Source: Pasteurella skyensis
GTDB taxonomy: Bacteria > Pseudomonadota > Gammaproteobacteria > Enterobacterales > Pasteurellaceae
Assembly (NCBI RefSeq): GCF_013377295.1
Contig: NZ_CP016180.1
Location: forward strand, 124,001-188,000
DNA length: 64,000 nucleotides
Direction: 5' to 3'
A program made the translations under genes and the position numbers. Below, one piece after another: positions 20,646 through 33,229 of this stretch. Position 1 is the first letter of the stretch, and every line of letters starts with the position of its first letter. Under the pieces are notes generated by a model that was not told where the DNA came from, searched no databases, and saw nothing but the letters and a program-made list of their open reading frames with translations.

Positions 20646-21458
20646 ATGCCAGAATTACCTGAAGTTGAAACCAGTGTGCGTGGAGTATCTCCTTATCTCG
20701 TGGGAAAAACCATAAAAGAGATTATTATTCGCCAAAAGCAACTGCGTTGGCTAGTCAGTGATGAATTAACCGAAATGCAAAACGCCCAAATTACCGCAAT
20801 TTCACGCCGAGCCAAATATCTGATTATTCATACCACAAAGGGTGAGATTATTATTCATCTTGGAATGTCAGGTTCATTAAGTATTTTAGAAAAAGAAACA
20901 AAAGAAGTGGGTAAGCACGATCATGTTGATCTGATCACGCAAGATGGTCTTGTTTTACGCTATAACGACCCACGCCGATTTGGTGCGTGGCTATGGGCTG
21001 AGCGAGCGGATCAATTATCAATTTTGCAAAAACTTGGATTAGAACCCCTTTCAGTAGAATTTAATGGCGATTACTTATATAAGAAGAGTATAAATAGAAA
21101 AGTGGCGGTTAAAAAGTTCATAATGGATAATGCGGTTGTGGTTGGCGTGGGAAATATTTATGCGTGCGAAAGTTTATTTCTCGCAAAAATTCTGCCTGAG
21201 CGATTAGCTTGCACCTTAACAAAGTCACAAGCTGATACATTAGTGACAATAATTAAGCAAGTATTAGCCAATGCGATTGAGCAAGGTGGTACAACATTAA
21301 AAGATTTTGTGCAACCAGATGGCAAACCAGGTTATTTTGCCCAAGTTCTACAGGTTTATGGGCGTAAAGGAGAAGAATGTAATCAGTGCCACAATCTAAT
21401 TAAAACAAAAATAATAGGGCAACGAAATACATTTTATTGTGATTATTGTCAAAAATAA
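20646..21458 (+). CDS. mutM: formamidopyrimidine-DNA glycosylase
   Basis: Bifunctional glycosylase/AP lyase that removes 8-oxoguanine and formamidopyrimidines. It begins MPELPEVETSVRG with catalytic P2 and E3. The helix-two-turn-helix (VGVGNIYACESL) is present. It ends in a four-cysteine zinc finger (CNQC and CDYC). Length 270 aa is normal. It sits directly upstream of the rRNA operon. Confidence 0.97.
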   Translation: MPELPEVETSVRGVSPYLVGKTIKEIIIRQKQLRWLVSDELTEMQNAQITAISRRAKYLIIHTTKGEIIIHLGMSGSLSILEKETKEVGKHDHVDLITQDGLVLRYNDPRRFGAWLWAERADQLSILQKLGLEPLSVEFNGDYLYKKSINRKVAVKKFIMDNAVVVGVGNIYACESLFLAKILPERLACTLTKSQADTLVTIIKQVLANAIEQGGTTLKDFVQPDGKPGYFAQVLQVYGRKGEECNQCHNLIKTKIIGQRNTFYCDYCQK

Positions 21459-21492
21459 GCGGTCACATTTTGTCAAAAATTTACAAAAAACA
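21455..21492 (+). repeat. DNA uptake signal sequence
   Basis: AAGCGGTCACATTTTGTC followed by AAAAATTTACAAAAAAC, overlapping the end of mutM. Confidence 0.85.
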
Positions 21493-21551
21493 TTCGAATT
21501 GAATTAAAAATGGTCGATTAAAAGAAATTTTAAAAAATTTTGCAAAAAGTA

Positions 21552-21590
21552 CTTGCGTCGCCTTTAAAAATCTCTATAATACGCCACACA
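21552..21590 (+). promoter_or_regulatory. rRNA operon promoter
   Basis: A -10 box TATAAT (21575-21580) has a TTGCGT-like -35 about 16-17 bases upstream. The discriminator ACGCCACACA is similar to the GCGCCACC type seen at growth-rate and stringently controlled rRNA promoters. A/T-rich sequence before the -35 could be an UP element. Confidence 0.8.
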
Positions 21591-21660
21591 CAACGACGCA
21601 CTGTTGTGAAACGAAGTTTTAACTGGTGCGTCGTTGTTTTTTGCTCTTTAACAATTTATC
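21590..21660 (+). promoter_or_regulatory. rRNA leader with boxB-like hairpin and boxA
   Basis: ACAACGACGCAC and GTGCGTCGTTGT form a perfect 12-bp stem with a T run directly after it. The antitermination element TGCTCTTTAACAATTTATC follows at once. The arrangement equals the boxB-boxA leader of enteric rrn operons. Here the hairpin is unusually terminator-like. Confidence 0.8.
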
Positions 21661-21791
21661 AGACAATCTGTGTGGGCACTTGTTGATTGACTTATTTGAA
21701 AAAAATATTTGAAATAAAGAAGTCTTAATAAGTGTCACTGAAAATTTATTTAATAAAAATTCTATGTCAGTTTATTGAGCGATTAAACTTT

Positions 21792-23334
<1,543 letters not shown>

Positions 23335-23423
23335 CCAGAATAAGCGACAGCGAGTGTTCACACAGATTGTTTGATAGAAATAGTTAAGAGACAAATAAAG
23401 AGATAAGAATATCTCTAAATGTT

Positions 23424-23499
23424 GTCCCCATCGTCTAGAGGCCTAGGACATCGCCCTTTCACGGCGGTAACGGGGGTTCGAATCCCCCTGGGGACGCCA
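23424..23499 (+). tRNA. gltT: tRNA-Glu (anticodon TTC)
   Basis: A 76-nt cloverleaf: acceptor GTCCCCA pairs with TGGGGAC, anticodon loop CTTTCAC, T-loop GTTCGAATC, encoded GCCA end. It is the only tRNA in the 16S-23S spacer, a known rrn spacer type. Confidence 0.98.
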
Positions 23500-23723
23500 T
23501 TTAAAGGTATTTATTATCTTATTGTTCTTTAAAAAATTGGAAACAAGCTGAAAACTGAAGACTTTCAAGTTTGGTATTTGGTTTATTGATTTAAGTTGAT
23601 AAATTGAATATTAAATCTTTACGAAGTCTGAGTAAGAAACGAAAAAAGTATGTTGAAGAAAGGCAACATACGACTTGAGTTGTTTAATGGCAGCTTTGGG
23701 TGTGAAAGCACTTGAGGTTGTAT

Positions 23724-26734
<3,011 letters not shown>

Positions 26735-26882
26735 ACAACACTCAAGTGTTTTTGTTTCAGAAGACAGAGGACGGAAGACAGAAGACTGTAAGGTTGGAGT
26801 TTGAAGTTTAAGAAAGTTAAAGTAGAAGCTTGTTTTTAATTTAAAGAATGAAGAAAAGATTAGATATAAATATCGACAGATT

Positions 26883-27002
26883 TTCCTGATGGCCATAGTG
26901 CAACGGAACCACCTGATTCCATACCGAACTCAGAAGTGAAAAGTTGTAACGCCGATGGTAGTGTAGGGTCTCCCTATGTGAGAGTAGGACACCATCAGGG
27001 TT
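26883..27002 (+). rRNA. rrf: 5S ribosomal RNA (copy 1)
   Basis: Helix I is CCTGATGG with CCATCAGG. The conserved core CGAACTCAGAAGTGAAA and GCCGATGGTAGTGTAGGG is present. It follows the 23S gene by about 150 nt. Confidence 0.97.
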
Positions 27003-27010
27003 TTATTACA

Positions 27011-27038
27011 TTAGTTTATTCCATAACGAGTAAACTAA
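27011..27038 (+). other. hairpin between the two 5S genes
   Basis: TTAGTTTA and TAAACTAA form an 8-bp stem with a 12-base loop. There is no T run, so an RNA-processing signal or a decayed terminator is more likely than an active stop. Confidence 0.5.
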
Positions 27039-27052
27039 CTTAATAAAAATTA

Positions 27053-27169
27053 TTCTAACAGTAATAGTGCAGTAGCCCCACCTGAATCCATATCGAACTC
27101 AGAAGTGAAATGCTGTAACGCCGATGGTAGTGTAGGGTTTCCCTATGTGAGAGTAGGACACTGTTAGTT
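27053..27169 (+). rRNA. rrf: 5S ribosomal RNA (copy 2, divergent)
   Basis: The 3' two-thirds nearly matches copy 1 (CGAACTCAGAAGTGAAA, GCCGATGGTAGTGTAGGG). Helix I is different in both strands: CTAACAG pairs with CTGTTAG. The CAG/CTG part of helix II also changes together relative to CAAC/GTTG in copy 1. Pairing is therefore preserved, which argues for a working gene rather than decay. Confidence 0.9.
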
Positions 27170-27181
27170 ATACCAAATTGC

Positions 27182-27258
27182 GGAGTGGTAGTTCAGCTGG
27201 TTAGAATACCTGCCTGTCACGCAGGGGGTCGCGGGTTCGAATCCCGTCCATTCCGCCA
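27182..27258 (+). tRNA. aspT: tRNA-Asp (anticodon GTC)
   Basis: A 77-nt cloverleaf: acceptor GGAGTGG with CCATTCC (one G-T pair), anticodon loop CTGTCAC, T-loop GTTCGAATC, encoded GCCA. Confidence 0.98.
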
Positions 27259-27266
27259 ACTCTTTT

Positions 27267-27342
27267 AGGGGCGTAGTTCAATTGGTAGAGCGTCGGTCTC
27301 CAAAACCGAATGCTGGGAGTTCGAGTCTCTCCGCCCCTGCCA
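27267..27342 (+). tRNA. trpT: tRNA-Trp (anticodon CCA)
   Basis: A 76-nt cloverleaf: acceptor AGGGGCG with CGCCCCT, anticodon loop CTCCAAA, T-loop GTTCGAGTC, encoded GCCA. It lies 8 bases after tRNA-Asp, the usual distal tRNA pair of an rrn operon. Confidence 0.98.
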
Positions 27343-27371
27343 TTTATTTTTAAAATAGGTATGATAGATAG

Positions 27372-27413
27372 TCACTTGAGATCTTATATGATGGGATTTT
27401 AAGTGATTTTTTT
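27372..27413 (+). terminator. terminator of the rRNA operon
   Basis: TCACTTGAGATC pairs with GATTTTAAGTGA (12 bp with two G-U pairs), followed by seven T. Confidence 0.75.
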
Positions 27414-27542
27414 GTATGTGAATCCCATATTATACTATTCCAAATCATACCCCAAAATAATATATTCTAATCTATAAAATTTACAAATTTAGTACTGTAA
27501 ACAGCAATAGTGAAAAAAATGAAGAGAAAAAATTATTTTGCA

Positions 27543-27569
27543 TTGCTGAATCGTTTTTTTTTGTACAAT
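27543..27569 (+). promoter_or_regulatory. putative promoter with a T9 tract in the spacer
   Basis: TTGCTG and TACAAT are separated by 15 bases that contain nine consecutive T. The same layout occurs at 54079-54105 (TTGCTC, T9, TACAAT), also just before a small gene. Slippage of the T tract would change the spacing. An alternative reading is a terminator: CAGCAAT at about 27503 can pair with ATTGCTG here. Confidence 0.5.
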
Positions 27570-27629
27570 TCTGTTGGTTTTATACCAAGTCATAAATTTG
27601 TTTATTTTTTTCAGTAAGGAGAATTTATT

Positions 27630-27734
27630 ATGTCTAAACATAAGAGAAGTCATAAGGGTAATAATCCAAATTGGCCTAGTAAAACAGGTAATCCATCAGG
27701 AGGTGGTAGAGGTAATAATTCCTCTAAAAAATAA
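27630..27734 (+). CDS. small basic protein of unknown function (34 aa)
   Basis: A short ORF with a strong ribosome site (TAAGGAG) 8 bases before ATG. The peptide begins MSKHKRSHKGNNPNWPSKTG and ends in a Gly/Asn/Lys-rich tail. It is rich in Lys, Asn and Gly and has no hydrophobic segment. The same frame stays open for another 33 codons after the TAA, so a longer ancestral product is possible. I do not recognise a family. Its own promoter-like sequence lies about 60 bases upstream and a good terminator about 120 bases downstream. Confidence 0.6.
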   Translation: MSKHKRSHKGNNPNWPSKTGNPSGGGRGNNSSKK

Positions 27735-27855
27735 TGTTATTTTATCCCTATACATTCAGTGAATTATAGTGGCTATAAAAAATTTATTGATGATCCTGAT
27801 GTAAGAACGCTTTTAGCGAAAGGTATAACTCGCTAAATAAGACCTTTACGATGGT

Positions 27856-27888
27856 GAGGAGGGATTTTAGATAATCCCTCCTTTTTTT
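27856..27888 (+). terminator. intrinsic terminator
   Basis: GGAGGGATT and AATCCCTCC form a perfect 9-bp stem with a 6-base loop, followed by seven T. It probably ends the small-protein transcript. The remaining A/T-rich bases to xerD (27889-28110) hold no gene I can support. Confidence 0.88.
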
Positions 27889-28110
27889 ATTATTACTCGT
27901 TCAAGAAATAGTTTTTTAGTTGATTAAGCTTGTTTGCCATTTCATTGGGTAGTCGTGTTGTATGAAAGGCATCACCTCAAATAGTATATTTAATCTATAA
28001 AATAATTTTTTCCTTCAAAAGTACATTCATTACTTAATATATTATTTTTAAGTAGTTTTTGTATTATAATCTTCTATAATTTGTAAATTTTTAACAGGAT
28101 CTTACCGCTT

Positions 28111-29004
28111 GTGAAGAAGCTTGATTCCATTATTGAGTTATTTTTAGATAGTTTATGGCAAGAGCACGGATTGTCAGAGAATACTATTGCTTCTTATCGA
28201 CAAGATTTAGATCTTTTTAGTCAGTGGTTATCTACTAAACATGACTTTTTGACTTTAGATCATTTTGATTTACAGGCTTTTTTAGGACAACGTTTGGAGC
28301 AGGGGTATAAAGCCTCTAGTTCTGCAAGAATGTTAAGCTGTTTACGTAAATTTTTTCGGTTTTTATATTTAGAAAATTATCGTAGTGACGATCCTACTGC
28401 AACCTTGATGTCTCCTAAAAAATCCCAACGGTTGCCTAAATCTTTGAGTGAAGAGCAGGTATTGGATTTGTTAAATACTCCTAATACCTTAGATCCGATT
28501 GAATTACGGGATAAAGCGATGTTGGAGTTGTTATATGCAACGGGATTACGTGTGACAGAATTAGTTTCGCTAACATTAGAGAATTTGAGTCTACGACAAG
28601 GTGTAGTGCGAGTGATTGGTAAGGGAGATAAGGAACGACTTGTTCCCATTGGTGAAGAAGCAAATTATTGGATTAATGAGTTTCTTCTGTATGGACGCCC
28701 TTTGTTACTGAAAAATGAGCAGTCTGATGTGCTGTTTCCCAGCCGTAGAGGAACACAAATGACTCGTCAAACTTTTTGGCACCGTATTAAACACTATGCT
28801 TTGCTTGCTGATATTGAGAGTGATAAATTATCACCTCATATTCTACGACACGCTTTTGCGACACATTTAGTGAATTATGGTGCAGATTTAAGGGTGGTAC
28901 AGATGTTATTAGGGCATAGTGACCTCTCAACTACGCAAATTTATACCCAAGTGGCAAAATCTCGGTTACAATCACTTCATCAAAAATATCATCCAAGAGG
29001 ATAA
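28111..29004 (+). CDS. xerD: site-specific tyrosine recombinase XerD
   Basis: With XerC it resolves chromosome dimers at dif under FtsK control. The N-terminal SAM-like core-binding domain is followed by the catalytic domain. Its tyrosine-recombinase residues are R in ATGLRVTEL, HxxR in SPHILRHAFATHL, H in LLGHSDLSTTQIY, and the tyrosine of that segment. Length 297 aa matches XerD. The start is GTG, and it overlaps an inverted uptake sequence (ACCGCTTGTG), so the uptake signal and start codon share bases. Confidence 0.96.
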   Translation: MKKLDSIIELFLDSLWQEHGLSENTIASYRQDLDLFSQWLSTKHDFLTLDHFDLQAFLGQRLEQGYKASSSARMLSCLRKFFRFLYLENYRSDDPTATLMSPKKSQRLPKSLSEEQVLDLLNTPNTLDPIELRDKAMLELLYATGLRVTELVSLTLENLSLRQGVVRVIGKGDKERLVPIGEEANYWINEFLLYGRPLLLKNEQSDVLFPSRRGTQMTRQTFWHRIKHYALLADIESDKLSPHILRHAFATHLVNYGADLRVVQMLLGHSDLSTTQIYTQVAKSRLQSLHQKYHPRG

Positions 29005-29007
29005 GCA

Positions 29008-29301
29008 ATGAATTCGTCATTTTCAAAATTTAGTTGGGCATTAGGTGGCTTATGTTTACCTTGTGCTTTATGGCCGTTAGCATTATTACTTACACCTGCA
29101 TTATCTAATCATATTCAATTTAGTTCTTTACAACTTAATCTCTTATCTATTTCCCTTTGGGTTTATCCGTTTATTCTTTTTACTATCGCTTATCTTTTAT
29201 TTAAATTGCATAAAACCAATGTTAAGTTAGCAAAGCAATTACTTTTGGTGGCGTTTATCGGTGCTTATGGGTATTGGGGTTATATTTTTAGCTTAATTTA
29301 A
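29008..29301 (+). CDS. small membrane protein, Pasteurellaceae-type hypothetical
   Basis: A 97-aa protein with three hydrophobic segments (about residues 10-33, 46-65, 76-96) and no charged motif. It begins 4 bases after the xerD stop and is probably co-transcribed and translationally coupled. The function is unknown. It may belong to a small DUF family found next to xerD in related genomes, but I cannot confirm that. Confidence 0.65.
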   Translation: MNSSFSKFSWALGGLCLPCALWPLALLLTPALSNHIQFSSLQLNLLSISLWVYPFILFTIAYLLFKLHKTNVKLAKQLLLVAFIGAYGYWGYIFSLI

Positions 29302-29392
29302 GAGAGTGTCATATAGATGTCGTCCCTGTGTCGTTCTTTCTTCTGAACTTTGTTGTTAATATGAAAATCCACTTAATGAATGGAGAAGAATA

Positions 29393-29887
29393 ATGATTAT
29401 ACAGAAATTAAGATTAGAACGAGGTTGGTCTCAACAACAGCTTGCTGAAATGAGCGGTTTAAGTACTCGAACAATTCAGCGTATTGAAAATGGTAAGACA
29501 GCCAGTAACGAATCAGTAAAATCATTAGCCTCTGTTTTTGAAGTGGATTTTTCAACTTTAAAAGGAGCACTAACAATGAATACTGAAACACTGTCGTCTT
29601 CAAACAATAGCAATGAGTTAATACTTACTCGTGATGAACAGTTAGCTTATCAAAAAGTACGTAATATTAAGCGTTTTTATATCAAACTATTTGTGTTTGT
29701 TATTGTGATGAGTATCTTATTGATAATTAATTTAACCGCTACACCTAATAGTTGGTGGGTACATTGGGTATTTCTAGGTTGGGGGTTAGGATTAGTTATT
29801 CGAGGGTTAAAAACGTTTGACTGGTTACCTCCTTTAGGTGTGGAGTGGGAAAAACGTCAATTAGAGAAGTATTTAAATAAAAAGTAA
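29393..29887 (+). CDS. XRE-type HTH protein with two-transmembrane domain
   Basis: A 164-aa protein. Residues 1-60 are a Cro/CI-type helix-turn-helix (LRLERGWSQQQLAEMSGLSTRTIQRIENG). A linker follows, then two hydrophobic segments (about 93-113 and 122-140). The N-terminal DNA-binding domain tied to a 2TM region suggests a membrane-attached regulator, a known domain pairing. Targets are unknown. It has its own leader after the xerD operon and a terminator downstream. Confidence 0.8.
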   Translation: MIIQKLRLERGWSQQQLAEMSGLSTRTIQRIENGKTASNESVKSLASVFEVDFSTLKGALTMNTETLSSSNNSNELILTRDEQLAYQKVRNIKRFYIKLFVFVIVMSILLIINLTATPNSWWVHWVFLGWGLGLVIRGLKTFDWLPPLGVEWEKRQLEKYLNKK

Positions 29888-29909
29888 GATTTAAGAGATT
29901 GTTAACTTT

Positions 29910-29945
29910 CATACCCCCTTCATTTAATGAAGAGGGTATTTTTAT
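29910..29945. terminator. bidirectional terminator
   Basis: TACCCCCTTCAT and ATGAAGAGGGTA pair with one mismatch around a small loop, and TTTTTATAT follows. It serves the HTH gene and the convergent lnt. Confidence 0.75.
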
Positions 29946-29958
29946 ATTGTAAATTGTA

Positions 29959-31491
29959 TTATCGATTTTGTCCTTTATGCCTAATTATGTCAATACTAAA
30001 GCAAAGTAAACTTAACCCATAAATTAACCAGTATCCCCAAGAAGTGAACGGTGTTGTGCCTTTGGTTGAATGAAGTGAAGTGGAAAGCGTTGCTTCTTCG
30101 AATTGTGGTGCTTGTTTGATGATATTTCCTAAATGATCGACAAACACGGTAATACCTGTATTCGTAGCTCTAGCTAATGGTTTTCCCAGTTCTAATGCTC
30201 GCATTCTTGCAATTTGTAAATGTTGCCAAGGGCCAATTGAATTGCCAAACCACGCATCATTAGAAATGGTAAGTAAGTAATCTGCATTATGTATTCTTTG
30301 GTTTTGCTGTATTTGATGACCAAAAATGACCTCATAGCAAATTGCCATATTAAAGGTTGTGTTTTTTGTTTTTAATGGCTTTTGGATAAAATCGCCTTGA
30401 GAAAGGTTAATAGGCAGTATAAAAATATCTCGTAACCAGTTAAGTAGATTTCCAAAAGGAACATACTCTCCAAAAGGAACAAGATGATGTTTATTATAAC
30501 GTTCGATCTTGCTGTGTGAGTAAGGCTGTTGAGCATTCAGTACAATGGCACTGTTATACAGATTGGTATCGGTATTATTTAGTGTGCCGATAATAAATGT
30601 ATTGTTGCGTTGTGTTGTGGTTTGTTGTAATTGTTGAAGCAGTGGCTTTATTTGTGTTTCCATTGCTGGAAAGGCAGATTCAGGCAGAATAATGATATCT
30701 GTTTTATCTAACAGGGGAGTAATTAATCGTTGATAAGTTTGGATATGTTGATTGAAATAATAAGGATTCCATTTTATTTTTTGCTCAATATTAGGCTGGA
30801 CTAAACTGATTTTCGTTGTTTTATTGTTATCTGCTGTGACCCAATGTAAATATTGGCTACCAAAGCCTACTATCAGCATACTACAGAGTGGAAGCATAAT
30901 GTGATAAAAAGAAGCGGTAAGATGATCGGAAGATTTTGCAAATTTGCAAAAAAGTTGTACTAAGTAACCGCTTATGACTATCACAAAAAAGGTTAAACCT
31001 TCAACACCAAAAATAGGTGCCAGTCCATAAAACGGGCTATCAATGTGCGTATAGCCAAACTGAAGCCAAGGGAAACCTGTAAAAATAACGCCTCTTAAAT
31101 ATTCAGTAAAAGTAAAAATACTGGCTAATACAAAAGGATTATTAAAACGAAAGTATTGAGAAATCCAACAAAAAAGTAGGTTATATAGAGCGAGATAAAT
31201 GGCGAGTAAAACCACAGCAAGATAGCTGATAACAATTGGTACACCACCAAATTGCATCATACTAATAGACACCCAGTTCACACCACTACAAAAATAGCCG
31301 ATAGACCAAAAGAATGTTGCCCAAAGTGCTATTTTTCTATTTTGATAAGTGACCGCCCAAATTAATCCAAAGGCAGAAAGATAAGCCAATCCCCAGTAGT
31401 CGAAAGGGGAATAACTGAAAACACCAATACAACCCGTTATAAAACTGAATAGATAAGCGGTCACTTTCGGGGTCTTTTTTGCAAAAAACAT
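29959..31491 (-). CDS. lnt: apolipoprotein N-acyltransferase
   Basis: Last step of lipoprotein maturation: it adds the third acyl chain to the N-terminal cysteine at the inner membrane. Six or more hydrophobic segments in the first 200 residues precede a periplasmic nitrilase-like domain. The catalytic triad is visible: E in LPESAFP, K in the segment before HHLVPFGEYVPFG, and C in MAICYEVIFG. Length 510 aa is normal. Its ATG overlaps the corC stop by one base (TAATG). Two uptake cores in opposite orientation lie inside the gene near 30913 and 30967. Confidence 0.96.
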   Translation of the reverse strand: MFFAKKTPKVTAYLFSFITGCIGVFSYSPFDYWGLAYLSAFGLIWAVTYQNRKIALWATFFWSIGYFCSGVNWVSISMMQFGGVPIVISYLAVVLLAIYLALYNLLFCWISQYFRFNNPFVLASIFTFTEYLRGVIFTGFPWLQFGYTHIDSPFYGLAPIFGVEGLTFFVIVISGYLVQLFCKFAKSSDHLTASFYHIMLPLCSMLIVGFGSQYLHWVTADNNKTTKISLVQPNIEQKIKWNPYYFNQHIQTYQRLITPLLDKTDIIILPESAFPAMETQIKPLLQQLQQTTTQRNNTFIIGTLNNTDTNLYNSAIVLNAQQPYSHSKIERYNKHHLVPFGEYVPFGNLLNWLRDIFILPINLSQGDFIQKPLKTKNTTFNMAICYEVIFGHQIQQNQRIHNADYLLTISNDAWFGNSIGPWQHLQIARMRALELGKPLARATNTGITVFVDHLGNIIKQAPQFEEATLSTSLHSTKGTTPFTSWGYWLIYGLSLLCFSIDIIRHKGQNR

Positions 31492-32360
31492 TATGCTTGC
31501 GCCTTATCCATTATCTCTAATTGTGAATCCGATATTGTGACCCGTACTTGCAATAAACGACGATTATTACCAGCAGTGACTTTAAACGCTATACCTTCTA
31601 ATTCAATAGTTTCACCTTTCTGAGGTAAATGTCCAAAAGCTTGCATCACTAAGCCTCCAACAGTGTCGACCTCTTCATCTTCAAAGTTTGTACCAAAAAA
31701 CGCATTAAAATCTTCAATATCTGTTAAGGCAGATACTGCATAACTATGTTTTGAAAGACGGCGAATAGGTTCAGCTTCTTCTTCATCAAATTCATCTTCA
31801 ATGTCACCAACAATTTGCTCTAAAATATCTTCAATAGTGACTAATCCAGATACTGCACCAAATTCATCAACAACAATCGCCATATGAAAACGCTCAGAGC
31901 GAAATTCTTTTAGCATTCTATCAACACGTTTACTTTCGGGAATAATGACGGCAGGGCGTAAAATTTGTGTCATTTCGAAAGGTTGTGAATCGCTGCGTAA
32001 GTATTTTAATAGCTCTTTAGCAAGTAGGATCCCTTCAATATCGTCTTTGTCACCACGAATAACAGGAAAACGTGAGTGTGTGGTTTCAATAATAGTGTCA
32101 ACACAGCTTTCAAGGGGTTGTTCTGCCTCAATAAATACCATTTGAGCACGTGGAATCATAATGTCACGTACACGTAATTCTGACATCTCAATGACACCTT
32201 CAATCATATCTTTAGTATCATTATCAATCAATTCATTCTCGGCAGAATCACGAATTACTTCGACTAAATCTTCACGATTTTGTGGTTCTCCCTGAAAAAA
32301 GCGGTTAAAAATTGATTGGAAAAAGTGTCCTTTTTCAGCATTATTTTGATTGTCATCCAT
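31491..32360 (-). CDS. corC: CorC/YbeX CBS-domain protein
   Basis: A 289-aa cytoplasmic protein with two CBS domains (about residues 70-130 and 135-190) and a C-terminal CorC_HlyC domain (about 205-285). It was named for magnesium and cobalt efflux and is also linked to ribosome-related stress in E. coli. The linked order corC-lnt, with one-base overlap, is conserved in enteric bacteria. An uptake core lies near 32300 at the N-terminal end. Confidence 0.93.
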   Translation of the reverse strand: MDDNQNNAEKGHFFQSIFNRFFQGEPQNREDLVEVIRDSAENELIDNDTKDMIEGVIEMSELRVRDIMIPRAQMVFIEAEQPLESCVDTIIETTHSRFPVIRGDKDDIEGILLAKELLKYLRSDSQPFEMTQILRPAVIIPESKRVDRMLKEFRSERFHMAIVVDEFGAVSGLVTIEDILEQIVGDIEDEFDEEEAEPIRRLSKHSYAVSALTDIEDFNAFFGTNFEDEEVDTVGGLVMQAFGHLPQKGETIELEGIAFKVTAGNNRRLLQVRVTISDSQLEIMDKAQA

Positions 32361-32506
32361 CAGTTATACTCTCTTAATTAAAATATATAGGGAAATTAGC
32401 ACAATTCTAACGTTTTGGTAATAAAAAATCATTAAAGTCTATTCCTATTTTATTAAAATTAGCTTAGCATAGTAGGGATTTTAGCTATTATATAGGAGTT
32501 TATTTA

Positions 32507-33142
32507 ATGAAATTACGTCAAACTGCACTTGCAATCGCTGTATTAAGTACAAGTGCTATCAGTTTTGCAGGTGAACTTTCAGGTTCAAAAATGGTTTCTT
32601 TTGTTGCATTTGATGGTCAAAAAGTAACAAGTAAAACAGAGTTGGAAATTAATGATACAAATATACACCAAGTTGTTGTTGAAGTTGGTAGTATTATTAG
32701 AGCGGGTTCAGAAAGAGCGTTTTTTGGTTCTGATCCAATTATTTTGACTTTTAAAGGTGAACCAGAAGATATCCATATTAGTACACCAAGAATTGATACG
32801 CAATTTGAAGCTAATAAATTTAAAAAATCACCAAAGTTTTATATTAAAACAGCGTCTGGTAAGAACCTTTCTTATAAGTTTGATTATTTAAAAGGTGAAG
32901 GCTTTATGCCAAATATGCGTGTTATCGAAAATTTAACGGAATATAATGCAGGTAATGGTGTTGCGGCAGTATCTAATTTTTCATCCAAACAACTCCCTGT
33001 TGTCTTACAAAATGTAAAAACGAAGAAAGGGAAGATAACGGTAAGTGGTCAAAATGTAGCGGAACAACAATTACAATATTGGTTCCAGCAAGCAGATAAA
33101 GCGACTCAACAACGTTTCCTTAAATGGGCTAAGAAATACTAG
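32507..33142 (+). CDS. UPF0319/DUF2057 family secreted protein (YccT-like)
   Basis: A 211-aa protein with a signal peptide ending in SFA (residue 21) and no lipobox. The C-terminal LQYWFQQADKATQQRFLKWA is characteristic of the UPF0319 family, which includes E. coli YccT. It is presumably periplasmic. The molecular role is not defined beyond a reported effect of YccT on curli in enteric bacteria. It is monocistronic, with TAGGAG before the ATG and a strong uptake-sequence hairpin after it. Confidence 0.85.
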   Translation: MKLRQTALAIAVLSTSAISFAGELSGSKMVSFVAFDGQKVTSKTELEINDTNIHQVVVEVGSIIRAGSERAFFGSDPIILTFKGEPEDIHISTPRIDTQFEANKFKKSPKFYIKTASGKNLSYKFDYLKGEGFMPNMRVIENLTEYNAGNGVAAVSNFSSKQLPVVLQNVKTKKGKITVSGQNVAEQQLQYWFQQADKATQQRFLKWAKKY

Positions 33143-33156
33143 TCTTCTTTGATTAT

Positions 33157-33215
33157 AAGCGGTGACTTTATTGTGATTTTTTGCAAATTTTTACTATTAA
33201 GTCACCGCTTGTTTT
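33157..33215 (+). terminator. perfect inverted uptake-sequence pair (terminator-like)
   Basis: AAGCGGTGACTT and AAGTCACCGCTT form a perfect 12-bp stem around a 30-base A/T loop with TTTGCAAATTTTT. GTTTTATAG follows. Confidence 0.75.
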
Positions 33216-33229
33216 ATAGATAAATGATT

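Noticed and set aside
26758-26790. Purine-rich GAAGACAGA repeats in the 23S-5S spacer
   Set aside because: Short and imperfect; ordinary spacer DNA with no supported function.
27893-27978. Minus-strand open stretch of about 25 codons ending NQLKNYFLNE
   Set aside because: Protein-like composition but no start codon and too short to assign. It may be a gene scrap.
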